DNA of 64,000 nucleotides, from the NCBI RefSeq assembly GCF_030063415.1, contig NZ_JASITA010000039.1, positions 1-64,000 of the forward strand, written 5' to 3'. The notes below the pieces were generated by a model. That model did no database searches and was not told the origin of the DNA. It saw only the letters and a list, made by a program, of their open reading frames with translations. Made by a program: the position numbers and the translations under genes. Below are positions 33,709 to 42,158 of the stretch, piece by piece. How positions within the stretch are numbered: position 1 is the first letter of the stretch; every line of letters starts with the position of its first letter. Origin of the DNA: Streptomyces sp. H27-C3. Its GTDB lineage: Bacteria; Actinomycetota; Actinomycetes; Streptomycetales; Streptomycetaceae.

Positions 33709-35607
33709 GTGACGATCTTGGAAGACATCCGGGGACCGCGCGACCTGAAGGCGCTGACAGAGGAAGAAATCCGCCGACTCGCGGTGCAAATCCGTGAGTT
33801 CCTGGTCCACGCGGTGGCCAGAACGGGCGGTCATCTCGGGCCCAACCTCGGAGTGGTGGAGCTCACCATCGCCCTGCACCGGGCCTTCGAATCGCCCGCC
33901 GACCGCATCCTGTGCGACACCGGCCACCAGAGCTACGTACACAAACTGCTCACCGGCAGGCAGGACTTCTCGAAGCTGCGCGGCAAGGGGGGACTCTCCG
34001 GCTACCCGTCCCGCGAGGAGTCCGAGCACGACGTCATCGAGAATTCCCACGCGTCGACCGTCCTCGGCTGGGCCGACGGGCTCGCCAAGGCCAACCAGGT
34101 GCTCGGCAGGACGGACCACGTGGTCGCCGTCATCGGGGACGGGGCGCTCACCGGCGGCATGTCCTGGGAGGCGCTCAACAACATCGCCGCAGCCAAGGAC
34201 CGCCCACTGATCATCGTCGTCAACGACAACGAGCGCTCGTACGGGCCGACCATCGGCGGCCTCGCCAACCATCTCGCCACGCTCCGCACCACCGACGGGT
34301 ACGAGCGGTTCCTCTCCTGGGGCAAGGGCGTGCTCCAGCACACCCCCGTCGTCGGCCAGCCGCTGTACGAGTCGCTGCACGGCGCGAAGAAGGGCTTCAA
34401 GGAGGCCTTCGCCCCGCAGGGCATGTTCGAGGACCTGGGACTCAAATACGTCGGGCCGATCGACGGGCACGACCACGCCGCCGTCGAGTCGGCGCTGCGC
34501 CGGGCCAAACGCTTCCACGGACCCGTGCTCGTGCACTGCCTGACCGAGAAGGGCCGCGGATACGCCGCCGCGGAACTGGACGAGGCCGACCGCTTCCACA
34601 CGGTCGGCGCGATGGACCCGCTGACCTGTGAGCCCCTGGCGCCGTCCAACGGGCCTTCCTGGACCTCGGTGTTCGGCGAGGAGATCGCGAAGATAGGGGC
34701 CGAGCGGCCGGACGTGGCCGCGATCACCGCGGCCATGCTGCACCCCGTCGGGCTGACCCGGTTCGCGCAGGAGTTCCCCGACCGGGTCTGGGACGTCGGC
34801 ATCGCCGAGCAGCATGCCGCGGTTTCCGCAGCCGGACTGGCCACCGGCGGGCTGCACCCCGTTGTGGCCGTCTACGCGACCTTCCTCAACCGCGCCTTCG
34901 ACCAACTGCTGATGGATGTGGCCCTGCACAGGTGCGGGGTGACGTTCGTGCTCGACCGGGCCGGTGTCACCGGCGTCGATGGGGCCTCGCACAACGGCAT
35001 GTGGGACATGTCGATCCTCCAGGTCGTACCCGGCCTGCGGATCGCCGCGCCCCGCGACGCCGTGCAGCTCCGCGCCCAGCTGCGCGAGGCCGTCGACGTC
35101 GACGACGCTCCGACCGTGCTGCGCTTCCCCAAGGAGTCGGTGGGCCCGGCGATCGGGGCGATCGACCGGGTGGGCGGCATGGATGTGCTGCACCGGTCCG
35201 AGCACGCCGAGGTGCTGCTGGTCTGCGTCGGCGCCATGGCGCCCGTCTGTCTCCAGGCGGCCGACCTGCTGACGGGCCGGGGCATCGGGTGCACTGTCGT
35301 CGACCCGCGCTGGGTCAAGCCCGTCGACGAACAGCTCGCCCCACTCGCCTCGCGCCACCGCCTCGTCGCGGTCGTCGAGGACAACAGCCGCAGCGGCGGC
35401 GTCGGTTCGGCCGTCGGGCAGTCGCTGCGCGACGCGGGTGTGGACGTGCCCCTGCGGACGTACGGCATCCCCGGGCAGTTCCTGGCGCACGCCAAACGAG
35501 GCGAGGTGCTGGCCGACATCGGGCTCACCCCCGTGGAGATCGCGGGCCACATCAGCGCCACCCTGGCGACCAAGGAGGCCTCATTGGTGAAGGAGACCGG
35601 TCAATGA
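33709..35607 (+). CDS. dxs: 1-deoxy-D-xylulose-5-phosphate synthase
   Basis: A 632-residue thiamine-diphosphate enzyme that condenses pyruvate and glyceraldehyde-3-phosphate, the first step of the MEP isoprenoid route. Seen: SPADRILCDTGHQSYVHKLL near the start, the ThDP/Mg motif VIGDGALTGGMSWEALNNIA, the pyrimidine-side region VWDVGIAEQHAAVSAAGLA and DRAGVTGVDGASHNGMWD. GTG 33709 follows GGCAGGGGG. It is a pathway-dedicated copy that pushes carbon toward hopanoids. The stop overlaps the ATG of hpnO. Confidence 0.95.
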   Translation: MTILEDIRGPRDLKALTEEEIRRLAVQIREFLVHAVARTGGHLGPNLGVVELTIALHRAFESPADRILCDTGHQSYVHKLLTGRQDFSKLRGKGGLSGYPSREESEHDVIENSHASTVLGWADGLAKANQVLGRTDHVVAVIGDGALTGGMSWEALNNIAAAKDRPLIIVVNDNERSYGPTIGGLANHLATLRTTDGYERFLSWGKGVLQHTPVVGQPLYESLHGAKKGFKEAFAPQGMFEDLGLKYVGPIDGHDHAAVESALRRAKRFHGPVLVHCLTEKGRGYAAAELDEADRFHTVGAMDPLTCEPLAPSNGPSWTSVFGEEIAKIGAERPDVAAITAAMLHPVGLTRFAQEFPDRVWDVGIAEQHAAVSAAGLATGGLHPVVAVYATFLNRAFDQLLMDVALHRCGVTFVLDRAGVTGVDGASHNGMWDMSILQVVPGLRIAAPRDAVQLRAQLREAVDVDDAPTVLRFPKESVGPAIGAIDRVGGMDVLHRSEHAEVLLVCVGAMAPVCLQAADLLTGRGIGCTVVDPRWVKPVDEQLAPLASRHRLVAVVEDNSRSGGVGSAVGQSLRDAGVDVPLRTYGIPGQFLAHAKRGEVLADIGLTPVEIAGHISATLATKEASLVKETGQ

Positions 35608-37001
35608 CGGACGGCGGGCCCGAAGGGTTCGATCTGGCGACGCTCCTCGCCGAGCGTGGCGCCGAACGGTACGAGCTGCACGCCCGGCACCTCAACCACC
35701 AACTGCCGCGCATGCTCCACACCATCGGCTTCGACAAGGTCTATGAGCGGGCCGAGGGCGCGTACTTCTGGGATGCGGACGGCAACGACTACCTCGACAT
35801 GCTCGCGGGCTTCGGCGTGATGGGACTCGGCCGGCACCACCCGGTCGTACGCAAGGCGCTGCACGATGTGCTCGACGCCTCGCTCGCCGACCTGACGCGC
35901 TTCGACTGCCAGCCGCTGCCCGGACTGCTCGCCGAGAAACTGCTCACGCACAGCCCGCACCTGGACCGGGTGTTCTTCGGCAACAGCGGCACCGAGGCCG
36001 TCGAGACCGCGCTGAAGTTCGCCCGGTACGCCACGGGGAAACCCAGAATTCTGTACTGTACGCACGCCTTCCACGGCCTGACGACCGGCGCGCTGTCGGT
36101 CAACGGCGAGGCGGGCTTCCGCGACGGCTTCGCGCCCCTGCTGCCCGACACCGCCATCGACCTCGGCGACCTGACGGCCCTGGAGCGGGAGCTGAAGCGC
36201 GGCGACGTCGCCGGCTTCGTCGTCGAGCCGATCCAGGGCAAGGGCGTGCACGCGTCCCCGCCCGGGTTCCTGCTCGGCGCGCAGCTGCTGCTGCGCCGGC
36301 ACAAGGCACTGCTGATCGCCGACGAGGTCCAGACTGGCCTGGGCAGGACGGGCGACTTCTATGCGTACCAGCACGAGGAGGGCGTCGAGCCGGACCTGCT
36401 GTGCGTCGCCAAGGCGCTCTCCGGCGGCTATGTGCCGGTGGGGGCCACCCTCGGCAAGGACTGGATTTTCAAGAAGGTCTATTCGTCGATGGACCGGGTG
36501 CTCGTCCACTCCGCCAGCTTCGGCTCAAATGCCCAGGCCATGGCCGCGGGGCTCGCCGTGCTGGCGGTGATGGAGGACGAGGAGACCGTCGCGAACGCCC
36601 GGCGCGTCGGTGATCTGCTGCGGGGACGGCTGGCCGCCCTGGTCGACCGCTATGAGCTGCTGCACGACGTACGCGGCCGGGGGCTGATGATCGGCATCGA
36701 GTTCGGACGGCCGAACTCGCTGAAGCTGCGCAGTCGTTGGACTATGCTGCAGGCCGCCCGCAAGGGGCTCTTCGCGCAGATGGTCGTCGTACCGCTGCTC
36801 CAGAAGCACCGCATCCTGACCCAGGTCTCCGGCGACCACCTCGAAGTCATCAAGCTCATTCCGCCGCTGACCGTGGGTGAGAAGGAGGTCGACCGATTCG
36901 TCGAGGCGTTCACCGCGGTCATGGACGACGCGCACAGCGGCGGAGGCCTGATGTGGGACTTCGGCAGGACGCTGGTGAAACAGGCGGTCGCCAACCGGTA
37001 G
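35604..37001 (+). CDS. hpnO: aminotransferase class III, HpnO-like
   Basis: A 465-residue fold-type I PLP enzyme. The Schiff-base lysine is Lys270 (CVAKALSGGYVPVGA). The PLP-phosphate region is FFGNSGTEAVETALKFARYA and the Asp that contacts the PLP nitrogen is in LLIADEVQTGLGRTG. In hopanoid operons this enzyme aminates ribosylhopane to aminobacteriohopanetriol; the location right after dxs supports that. Ornithine/acetylornithine aminotransferases are the nearest alternatives by fold. It closes the operon; a regulator follows. Confidence 0.88.
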   Translation: MTDGGPEGFDLATLLAERGAERYELHARHLNHQLPRMLHTIGFDKVYERAEGAYFWDADGNDYLDMLAGFGVMGLGRHHPVVRKALHDVLDASLADLTRFDCQPLPGLLAEKLLTHSPHLDRVFFGNSGTEAVETALKFARYATGKPRILYCTHAFHGLTTGALSVNGEAGFRDGFAPLLPDTAIDLGDLTALERELKRGDVAGFVVEPIQGKGVHASPPGFLLGAQLLLRRHKALLIADEVQTGLGRTGDFYAYQHEEGVEPDLLCVAKALSGGYVPVGATLGKDWIFKKVYSSMDRVLVHSASFGSNAQAMAAGLAVLAVMEDEETVANARRVGDLLRGRLAALVDRYELLHDVRGRGLMIGIEFGRPNSLKLRSRWTMLQAARKGLFAQMVVVPLLQKHRILTQVSGDHLEVIKLIPPLTVGEKEVDRFVEAFTAVMDDAHSGGGLMWDFGRTLVKQAVANR

Positions 37002-37019
37002 TCGGAGGGACACCCCTTT

Positions 37020-37054
37020 TTGCCTGAGAGGCAAGAGACTTGTCTCTCAGGCAA
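37020..37054. promoter_or_regulatory. double operator before the XRE/cupin regulator
   Basis: Two palindromic sites lie exactly 20 bp apart start to start: TTGCC-TGAGA-GGCAA (37020-37034) and TTGTC-TCTCA-GGCAA (37040-37054). The centres are also reverse-complementary, so the whole block forms a larger dyad. They sit 14 bases before the regulator's ATG, which suggests autorepression by a dimer pair on one DNA face. Confidence 0.65.
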
Positions 37055-37067
37055 GGTTTCTGGCTCA

Positions 37068-37679
37068 ATGGACGGCATGACCCCACGCCTCGAAGAGGAG
37101 GCGACCGACGGGCTGCCGTCGGTCGCCCCGCGACTGCGCGACCTGCGCCGTCACAGTGCCCTCACCCTGGAGGCTACCGCCCGGCGCGCCGGGCTCTCGC
37201 CCGCACACCTGTCCCGCCTGGAGACCGGGCACCGCCAGCCGTCGCTGCCGATGCTGCTCACGCTGGCCCGCATCTACGGTACGACGGTCTCCGCGCTGCT
37301 CGGCGAGAGCGCGCCCGACCGTGAAGCGGTGCTGCGGGCCGACGAGGCGCAGGCCACGGAGGCCGACGGCTGGACGTACCACCGGGCGGGCGGTCCCGGG
37401 CGCGCCATGCAGGCGCTGCGGGTGCATGTGCCGCACGGCGCGCAGGGCGACCTGGTGCGCGTGCACCCGGGCGAGGAGTGGCTGTACATCCTGTCGGGGG
37501 AGCTGCGGCTGGTGCTCGGCGAGAGCGTGCATCGGCTGGCTGTCGGGGACAGCGCGCACTTCGATTCGCTGACCCCGCACCGCATCGCCGCCGTCACCGC
37601 GGACGGGGTCGATCTTCTGTTCGTCCATACGCTGCTGCAGAGCGCCACCGCCGGGCTCTGCCTACCCCAGGAGATCTGA
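37068..37679 (+). CDS. XRE-family regulator with cupin domain
   Basis: A 203-residue regulator (200 if ATG 37077 is used). Residues about 20-80 form the helix-turn-helix (LRDLRRHSALTLEATARRAG, then LSPAHLSRLETGHRQPSLPM). Residues about 120-195 form a cupin barrel (VRVHPGEEWLYILSGELRLV, then SAHFDSLTPHRIAAV) with the His/Glu pattern expected for a small-ligand or metal pocket. Regulators of this build usually control a neighbouring metabolic or transport gene. Candidates are the downstream small membrane protein and its own promoter. The gene lies directly behind the hopanoid operon on the same strand. Confidence 0.9.
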   Translation: MDGMTPRLEEEATDGLPSVAPRLRDLRRHSALTLEATARRAGLSPAHLSRLETGHRQPSLPMLLTLARIYGTTVSALLGESAPDREAVLRADEAQATEADGWTYHRAGGPGRAMQALRVHVPHGAQGDLVRVHPGEEWLYILSGELRLVLGESVHRLAVGDSAHFDSLTPHRIAAVTADGVDLLFVHTLLQSATAGLCLPQEI

Positions 37680-37680
37680 C

Positions 37681-37866
37681 ATGCCGGACGACATGATCGA
37701 CGAGAAGGCCGTCGGCGAAGAGGCGGGCGCGAGGCCAGCCAAGCGCAGCATCGTCGAGGACAAGTTCCCCAGAGGGCTGATGATCAGGCTCTTCGTGTAC
37801 GTGGTCGCGGGTCACCTCTTCGCGGCCTTCGTCTATCTGCTCTTCACGCTGGGCGCCGAGCGCTGA
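37681..37866 (+). CDS. small single-helix membrane protein (DUF6126-like)
   Basis: A 61-residue protein starting one base after the regulator's stop. A charged N-terminal half (DEKAVGEEAGARPAKRS) is followed by the conserved EDKFPRGLMIRLFVYVVAGH and one membrane helix (residues about 35-56), ending LGAER. This shape is found repeatedly behind XRE/cupin regulators in Streptomyces and I believe is catalogued as DUF6126. The two genes are probably co-transcribed. Its role is unknown. Confidence 0.7.
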   Translation: MPDDMIDEKAVGEEAGARPAKRSIVEDKFPRGLMIRLFVYVVAGHLFAAFVYLLFTLGAER

Positions 37867-37879
37867 CCGCGCTGACCGC

Positions 37880-37966
37880 TTACGACCTCACCCGCGATTG
37901 ATTGACAGTGGGAGGCGGAGGTCCCAGGCGCCGCGACGCCGCTGCCAATCGTGGGTGAGGTCGTTA
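37880..37966. repeat. 56-bp dispersed repeat, copy 2, within an 87-bp palindromic element
   Basis: Bases 37911-37966 match 69-124 exactly. Here an inverted partner precedes it: the arm at 37880-37900 (starts TTACGACCTCACCC) pairs with the arm at 37946-37966 (ends GGGTGAGGTCGTTA) with two mismatches. Terminal inverted repeats around a short non-coding core are what a MITE or a collapsed insertion sequence would leave. No transposase gene is present. Confidence 0.7.
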
Positions 37967-38028
37967 CCGTGCCTACGGCTGACCGCGCCGAGCGCCGGGC
38001 CGAGGAGTCGGCCCGGGCCGCGAGTCGC

Positions 38029-38841
38029 TCAGGCTTCGTCGAGGAGCCGCAGTCGTAGCCGCTCGCGCGTCTCGGGGGTGACGCTCAAGCCCTCCGTGAG
38101 GTAGCGCTCGGTGCCGCCCCAGACCTCCTCGATGGTCTCGAAGGCGGCGTCGAGGTACTCGGCGCGGGCCTCGAAGAGCGGGCTGAGCAGCTCCATGACC
38201 TCGGGGGACATGCCGACGGGGGAGTTGTCGCTACGGCTGACCTTGTAGCGGCGCGACGGGTCGTTCGACTTGAGATAGTCGGCCATGATGGCCTCGCGCT
38301 CGACGCCGACCGCCAGCAGCGACACGGCTATCGAGAGCCCCGCGCGGTCCTTGCCCGCCGCACAGTGCATCAGCGCCGGGACGCTGTCCTCGGCCAGCGC
38401 GTGCAGCACTTGGCTGTGCTCGCCGGTGCGCTCTTTGATGATCTCGCGGTACGTGTCGGACATCCGGCCCGCGGCCTTGCCGTCCGCGAGGATCTCGCGC
38501 AGCTCGTCGAGGTTGCCGTCGCGGACCATCTTCCAGAACACGGCGCCGTCGGCCGGGTCGGTCAGCGGCAGGTTCACATTGCGTACGCCCGCGAGCTCGA
38601 CGTCCGGGCCCTCCAGCTTCTGGTCCGCCCCATTGCGGAAGTCGAAGATCGTGTGGAGGCCGAGGGAGTCGAGGAAGACGGCGTCGGCGACGGTGGCGTG
38701 CGCCAGATGACCGCTGCGGAAGAGCACGCCGTGCCGCACCTGCCGGCCGTCCACGGTCGGCAGGCCGCCGACATCGCGGAAGTTGCGCACTCCGGCAAGG
38801 TCGGGCTCTGTCGACGGGACCTGCGGCAGCTGCTGTGTCAC
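38029..38841 (-). CDS. tyrosine-protein phosphatase (PTP-like)
   Basis: A 270-residue phosphatase of the bacterial Y_phosphatase3 type (MptpB/IphP-like). The P-loop C-x5-R is MHCAAGKDRAGLS. The conserved NFRDVGGLPTVDGRQVRHGV at residues 20-39 and FDFRNGADQKLEGPD fit this family. Some relatives also hydrolyse phosphoinositides. GTG 38841 has AGGA six bases upstream. It stands alone, convergent with the repeat element. Confidence 0.9.
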   Translation of the reverse strand: MTQQLPQVPSTEPDLAGVRNFRDVGGLPTVDGRQVRHGVLFRSGHLAHATVADAVFLDSLGLHTIFDFRNGADQKLEGPDVELAGVRNVNLPLTDPADGAVFWKMVRDGNLDELREILADGKAAGRMSDTYREIIKERTGEHSQVLHALAEDSVPALMHCAAGKDRAGLSIAVSLLAVGVEREAIMADYLKSNDPSRRYKVSRSDNSPVGMSPEVMELLSPLFEARAEYLDAAFETIEEVWGGTERYLTEGLSVTPETRERLRLRLLDEA

Positions 38842-39079
38842 GGTGGCTCCTGATGTGTCTGCCGTCGGCGTTGCTCGCCGATCTGGGCGCCATTCGACGA
38901 TACGACATGAGTACCTGAGGCAATCGTCTCGGCCGTGCCCGCGCAGCCGTCGCCCCGGGCCTCGCGGGAACTGACCGTACCCGGCCATGAACGCCACGCG
39001 CGCGTGGGGCGGTTGAGGCCGGCTGGCCGTCCGGTGGCCGCGGACCCGGGCCGCCTCGCCGGACCTGGCGGGGGACCGC

Positions 39080-39653
39080 GCGTACAGCTGGTGGTGCTGG
39101 CGACCGACGTCACGCACGGCAGGCTCCTGCGGCTGCCGTGGGACTACGCGCTCTACCACCTGGACCCGGACGAGCAGTCGGTGGCGGACGCGGTGCGCTG
39201 CTCGCTGTCGATCCCGTTCCACTTCAGGCCGTGCACGGTCACCGATCCGCAGACCGGTGAGACCTCGGTGATCGTCGACGGCGGGATCCTGTCCAACTTC
39301 GCCGTGGAGATCTTCGACCGTACGGACGGCAAGGAGGCGCGCTGGCCGACGTTCGGCGTGCGCATCATGCCCGACCTGCCCGCCGGGATCGCGGAGCTGT
39401 TCCCGCCGCTCGGCCTGGTGATGTCGCCGCCGCTGCGACTCCTCCAGCAGGTGGTGGCGCCGGCGCTGGTCGGGCGCGACCAGACCCACCTGGAACGGCC
39501 GGGTGTCCGGCAGCGGACCCTGGTCGTCGACTGCGCCAGGGCCAGGATCGCGACTTCGGGATCGCGCCGGACGAGCGCGACGCGCTGGTGGAGGAGGGGC
39601 GCCGGGCGGTGGGCGAATTCCTGCAGCGGTGGCGCGCCTCCGGAGGTGTGTAG
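39080..39653 (+). pseudogene. patatin-like phospholipase remnant
   Basis: The second half of a patatin is readable: VQLVVLATDVTHGRLLRLPW, then SVADAVRCSLSIPFHFRPCT, the catalytic Asp motif IVDGGILSNFAVEIFD and WPTFGVRIMPDLPAG. The N-terminal domain with the nucleophile G-x-S-x-G is missing. Near 39530-39545 the frame shifts: the continuation RDFGIAPDERDALVEEGRRA, then GEFLQRWRASGGV, lies in another frame and ends at TAG 39651-39653. Bases 38842-39079 before it contain nothing I can support. A small hairpin (ACCCCTT/AAGGGG) follows at about 39687-39706. Confidence 0.75.
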
Positions 39654-39913
39654 CACTTGGGGCGAATCGGCCTATTTGTGGGTAACACCCCTTGCGGGTA
39701 AGGGGGGTGGCGGGCCTGCTGGTGAGCAGGATCATATTAGTGACGGTGTGTGGCGAAGCCGTGAAGCGAATGCCAGGTCGTGGGCGGGGCGTGAAGATCG
39801 GTAATCCACGGAGTGTGACGACAAATCCCCGGCGGATTGCCGCAGGGCGACGACCAGCCATGGCCGATTGTCCTGATCGGCTTGTTCGAGGACACCTCGG
39901 CGGCTTACGGTCA

Positions 39914-40108
39914 CCGTCAATCCGGGTGGATCGCCGAATCCTGCCACCGCCCGGAAACCCCACGACACTCACGTGTGGCAGGAGCGGGGGACCCAGGTAG
40001 TACGCCGTCATCCGGAACTCCGGACCGGCTCGGGGTTAAGTCGCGCACTTGCGCGGCCGGGCATCTCCAGCCCGAACCCGACAGCTCACCTCGTAGGCGC
40101 CGGAGAGG
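39914..40108 (+). promoter_or_regulatory. c-di-AMP (ydaO-yuaA) riboswitch
   Basis: The 5' leader of the M23 peptidase contains the conserved blocks of the ydaO class: ATCGCCGAATCCTGCC near 39930, GGAGCGGGGGACCCAGGTA near 39982, GGGGTTAAGTCGCG near 40034, and GGGCATCTCCAGCCCGAACC, then GACAGCTCACCTCGTAGGCG, up to 40100. In actinobacteria this element precedes cell-wall hydrolase genes and turns expression off when c-di-AMP is high. The upstream part of the gap (39654-39913) should hold the promoter; I saw no gene there. Confidence 0.88.
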
Positions 40109-40117
40109 AAATTCGCC

Positions 40118-41077
40118 ATGCCCGCAAAGGGTAAGCACCGCCGCCCGAGGTCCAACTCGATCACCCGTGGATTCGTCGCCGCGGGAACGGGCGGAGCCGC
40201 ACTCGCACTTCCGTTCATCGCCGCCACCGGCGCGAACGCGGCCGAGAACGCCGCACCGGCCACCGCGCCCGCCGTCGCTCCCGAGAAGGCCGCGCCCGCC
40301 GCTGCCGTCACGCAGATCTCGCACCAGCGGAAGCAGCAGCCGAAGAAGGCCGGCAGCAAGACGTACGCCGTGGTCTCCGGCGACTACCTGTCGAAGATCG
40401 CCGACCAGCAGAACGTGCGCGGTGGCTGGCAGAAGCTGTACGAGGACAACCGCTCGACCGTCGGCGACAACCCCGGGCTGATCATGCCTGGCATGAAGCT
40501 CAGCATCGGTGCGAAGGCGGCAGGCTCCGCCCCGTCATCCGCGTCGCAGTCGTCGGCCAAGGCCGCCGTGCCCGCCGCGCAGCCGAAGTCGTCCTCCTCG
40601 CAGTCCTCCTCCAACGCGAGCCGGCCCGAGAAGTCCGAGTCGGCGGGTTCCGCCTCGACGGCGTCGTCCTCCTCCGGCTTCACCGCGCCGGTCTCCGCGG
40701 GCGTCACCACCTCCTACCGCGCCTCCGGCGGCAGCTGGTCCAGCGGCTACCACACGGGCGTCGACTTCTCCGCGTCCAGCGGCACCTCGGTCAAGGCCGT
40801 CGGCGCCGGCACGGTCGTCTCCGCGGGCTGGAGCGGCTCGTACGGGAACGAGGTCGTCATCAAGCACAACGACGGCCGCTACTCGCAGTACGCCCACCTG
40901 TCCTCGCTGTCCGTCTCGTCCGGCCAGAGCGTCACCGGCGGCACGCAGATCGGCCTCTCCGGCAGCACGGGCAACTCCACAGGCCCGCACCTGCACTTCG
41001 AGATCCGGACCGGCCCGAGCTACGGCTCGGACATAGACCCGCTGGGCTACCTGCGCGGTCACGGCGTCTCCGTCTGA
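40118..41077 (+). CDS. secreted LysM/M23 peptidoglycan endopeptidase
   Basis: A 319-residue exported protein. The signal sequence spans about residues 1-41 (basic HRRPRSN, hydrophobic GGAALALPFIAATG, cut near ANA-A). A LysM-like domain follows at about 85-130 (YAVVSGDYLSKIADQQN), then a Ser/Ala-rich linker (about 135-190), then an M23 domain with zinc ligands HTGVDF and the closing GPHLHFEI. It cleaves cross-links in peptidoglycan outside the cell. Expression is expected to follow c-di-AMP through the leader riboswitch. Confidence 0.94.
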   Translation: MPAKGKHRRPRSNSITRGFVAAGTGGAALALPFIAATGANAAENAAPATAPAVAPEKAAPAAAVTQISHQRKQQPKKAGSKTYAVVSGDYLSKIADQQNVRGGWQKLYEDNRSTVGDNPGLIMPGMKLSIGAKAAGSAPSSASQSSAKAAVPAAQPKSSSSQSSSNASRPEKSESAGSASTASSSSGFTAPVSAGVTTSYRASGGSWSSGYHTGVDFSASSGTSVKAVGAGTVVSAGWSGSYGNEVVIKHNDGRYSQYAHLSSLSVSSGQSVTGGTQIGLSGSTGNSTGPHLHFEIRTGPSYGSDIDPLGYLRGHGVSV

Positions 41078-41114
41078 CACACGCCCCTCTCCGGGCATCC
41101 GGGCATCGCCTTCC

Positions 41115-41160
41115 GTACGCCCCCCTCCGCGCCGCACACCGGCCGCGGAGGGGGGCGTAC
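41115..41160. terminator. GC hairpin terminator after the M23 gene
   Basis: A perfect 17-bp inverted repeat (41115-41131 with 41144-41160), loop of 12 bases, 38 bp downstream of the peptidase stop. Confidence 0.85.
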
Positions 41161-41297
41161 GCGTGAAATCAGGTTGATCCGGGTCGATCCAGGCGTATTC
41201 CGGGGTTGACCCAAACTTGACCGGTGTCCTTTCTCACCGGCGTCAACCCCTCCCTACGGTGGCGTAAGTCACTTGATCCAGTGGAGCATGGGCCGAC

Positions 41298-42089
41298 GTG
41301 GGAGACGATGCGAGATCATTCAGGACAGGGACCATAGGGTCGTACGCGGCGATCGGGGACAGCTTCACGGAAGGGGTCGGTGACCCCGGACCCGGCGGTG
41401 CGTACATCGGCTGGGCGGACCGGCTGGCCGTACTCCTCGACGATCGCGTCCCCGAGCACACATTCCGCTATGCCAACCTCGCCGTGCGCGGCCGGCTCCT
41501 CGACCAGATCGTTGCCGAGCAGGTCCCGAGGGCGATGGAGCTGGCGCCCGACCTGGTGAGCTTCTGCGCCGGCGGCAACGACATCCTCCGGCCGGGCAGC
41601 GACCCCGATGATGTGGCCCAGCGCTACGAGAGGGCCGTCGCCGACCTCACCAGCAGGGTCGGCACCGTCCTGGTGACGACCGGCTTCGACACGCGGCACA
41701 TGCCGGTGCTGCGCCATCTGCGGGGCAAGATCGCGACGTTCACGGCGCACGTACGGTCCATCGCCGACACGTACGACTGCCCGGTGCTCGACCTGTGGTC
41801 GCTCAAGTCGGTCCAGGACATGCGGGCCTGGGACACCGACCGGCTGCACCTGTCCCCGGAAGGTCACACCCGGGTCGGCCTGCGCGCCGGCCAGGTGCTC
41901 GGCCTCGACGTGCCGGCCGACCCGGACCAGGAGTGGCCGCCGCAGATGCCGCGCGGCACGATGGGTGTCCGCCGGGACAACATCCAGTGGGCGCGCGAGC
42001 ACCTGGTGCCGTGGATCGGCCGGCGGTTGCGCGGCGAGTCCTCGGGGGACCACGCCGCGGCGAAGCGGCCCGATCTGCTCCCCCTCTGA
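41298..42089 (+). CDS. SGNH/GDSL-type hydrolase
   Basis: A 263-residue cytoplasmic esterase/lipase-like protein without signal peptide. Block I has the nucleophile Ser in AAIGDSFTEGVGDPGPGG, block III is FCAGGNDILRPG, and block V supplies the catalytic pair in DTDRLHLSPEGHTRVG. Block II Gly is probably in NLAVRGRLLD. Substrate unknown. GTG 41298 is accepted because the strand leading to GDSFTEG starts within 20 residues. It is followed by a convergent sugar kinase. Confidence 0.9.
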   Translation: MGDDARSFRTGTIGSYAAIGDSFTEGVGDPGPGGAYIGWADRLAVLLDDRVPEHTFRYANLAVRGRLLDQIVAEQVPRAMELAPDLVSFCAGGNDILRPGSDPDDVAQRYERAVADLTSRVGTVLVTTGFDTRHMPVLRHLRGKIATFTAHVRSIADTYDCPVLDLWSLKSVQDMRAWDTDRLHLSPEGHTRVGLRAGQVLGLDVPADPDQEWPPQMPRGTMGVRRDNIQWAREHLVPWIGRRLRGESSGDHAAAKRPDLLPL

Positions 42090-42158
42090 GCTGACGTACT
42101 GACGCGGCCCGACGTCCTGGCCCGACGCCCTGACCTGCCCTCCCGGGTCCGTGCCGGG

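Noticed and set aside
37020..37054. Riboswitch or terminator
   Set aside because: Dyads are two short spaced sites with no stable GC stem typical of termination here and no known aptamer core. An operator pair fits better.
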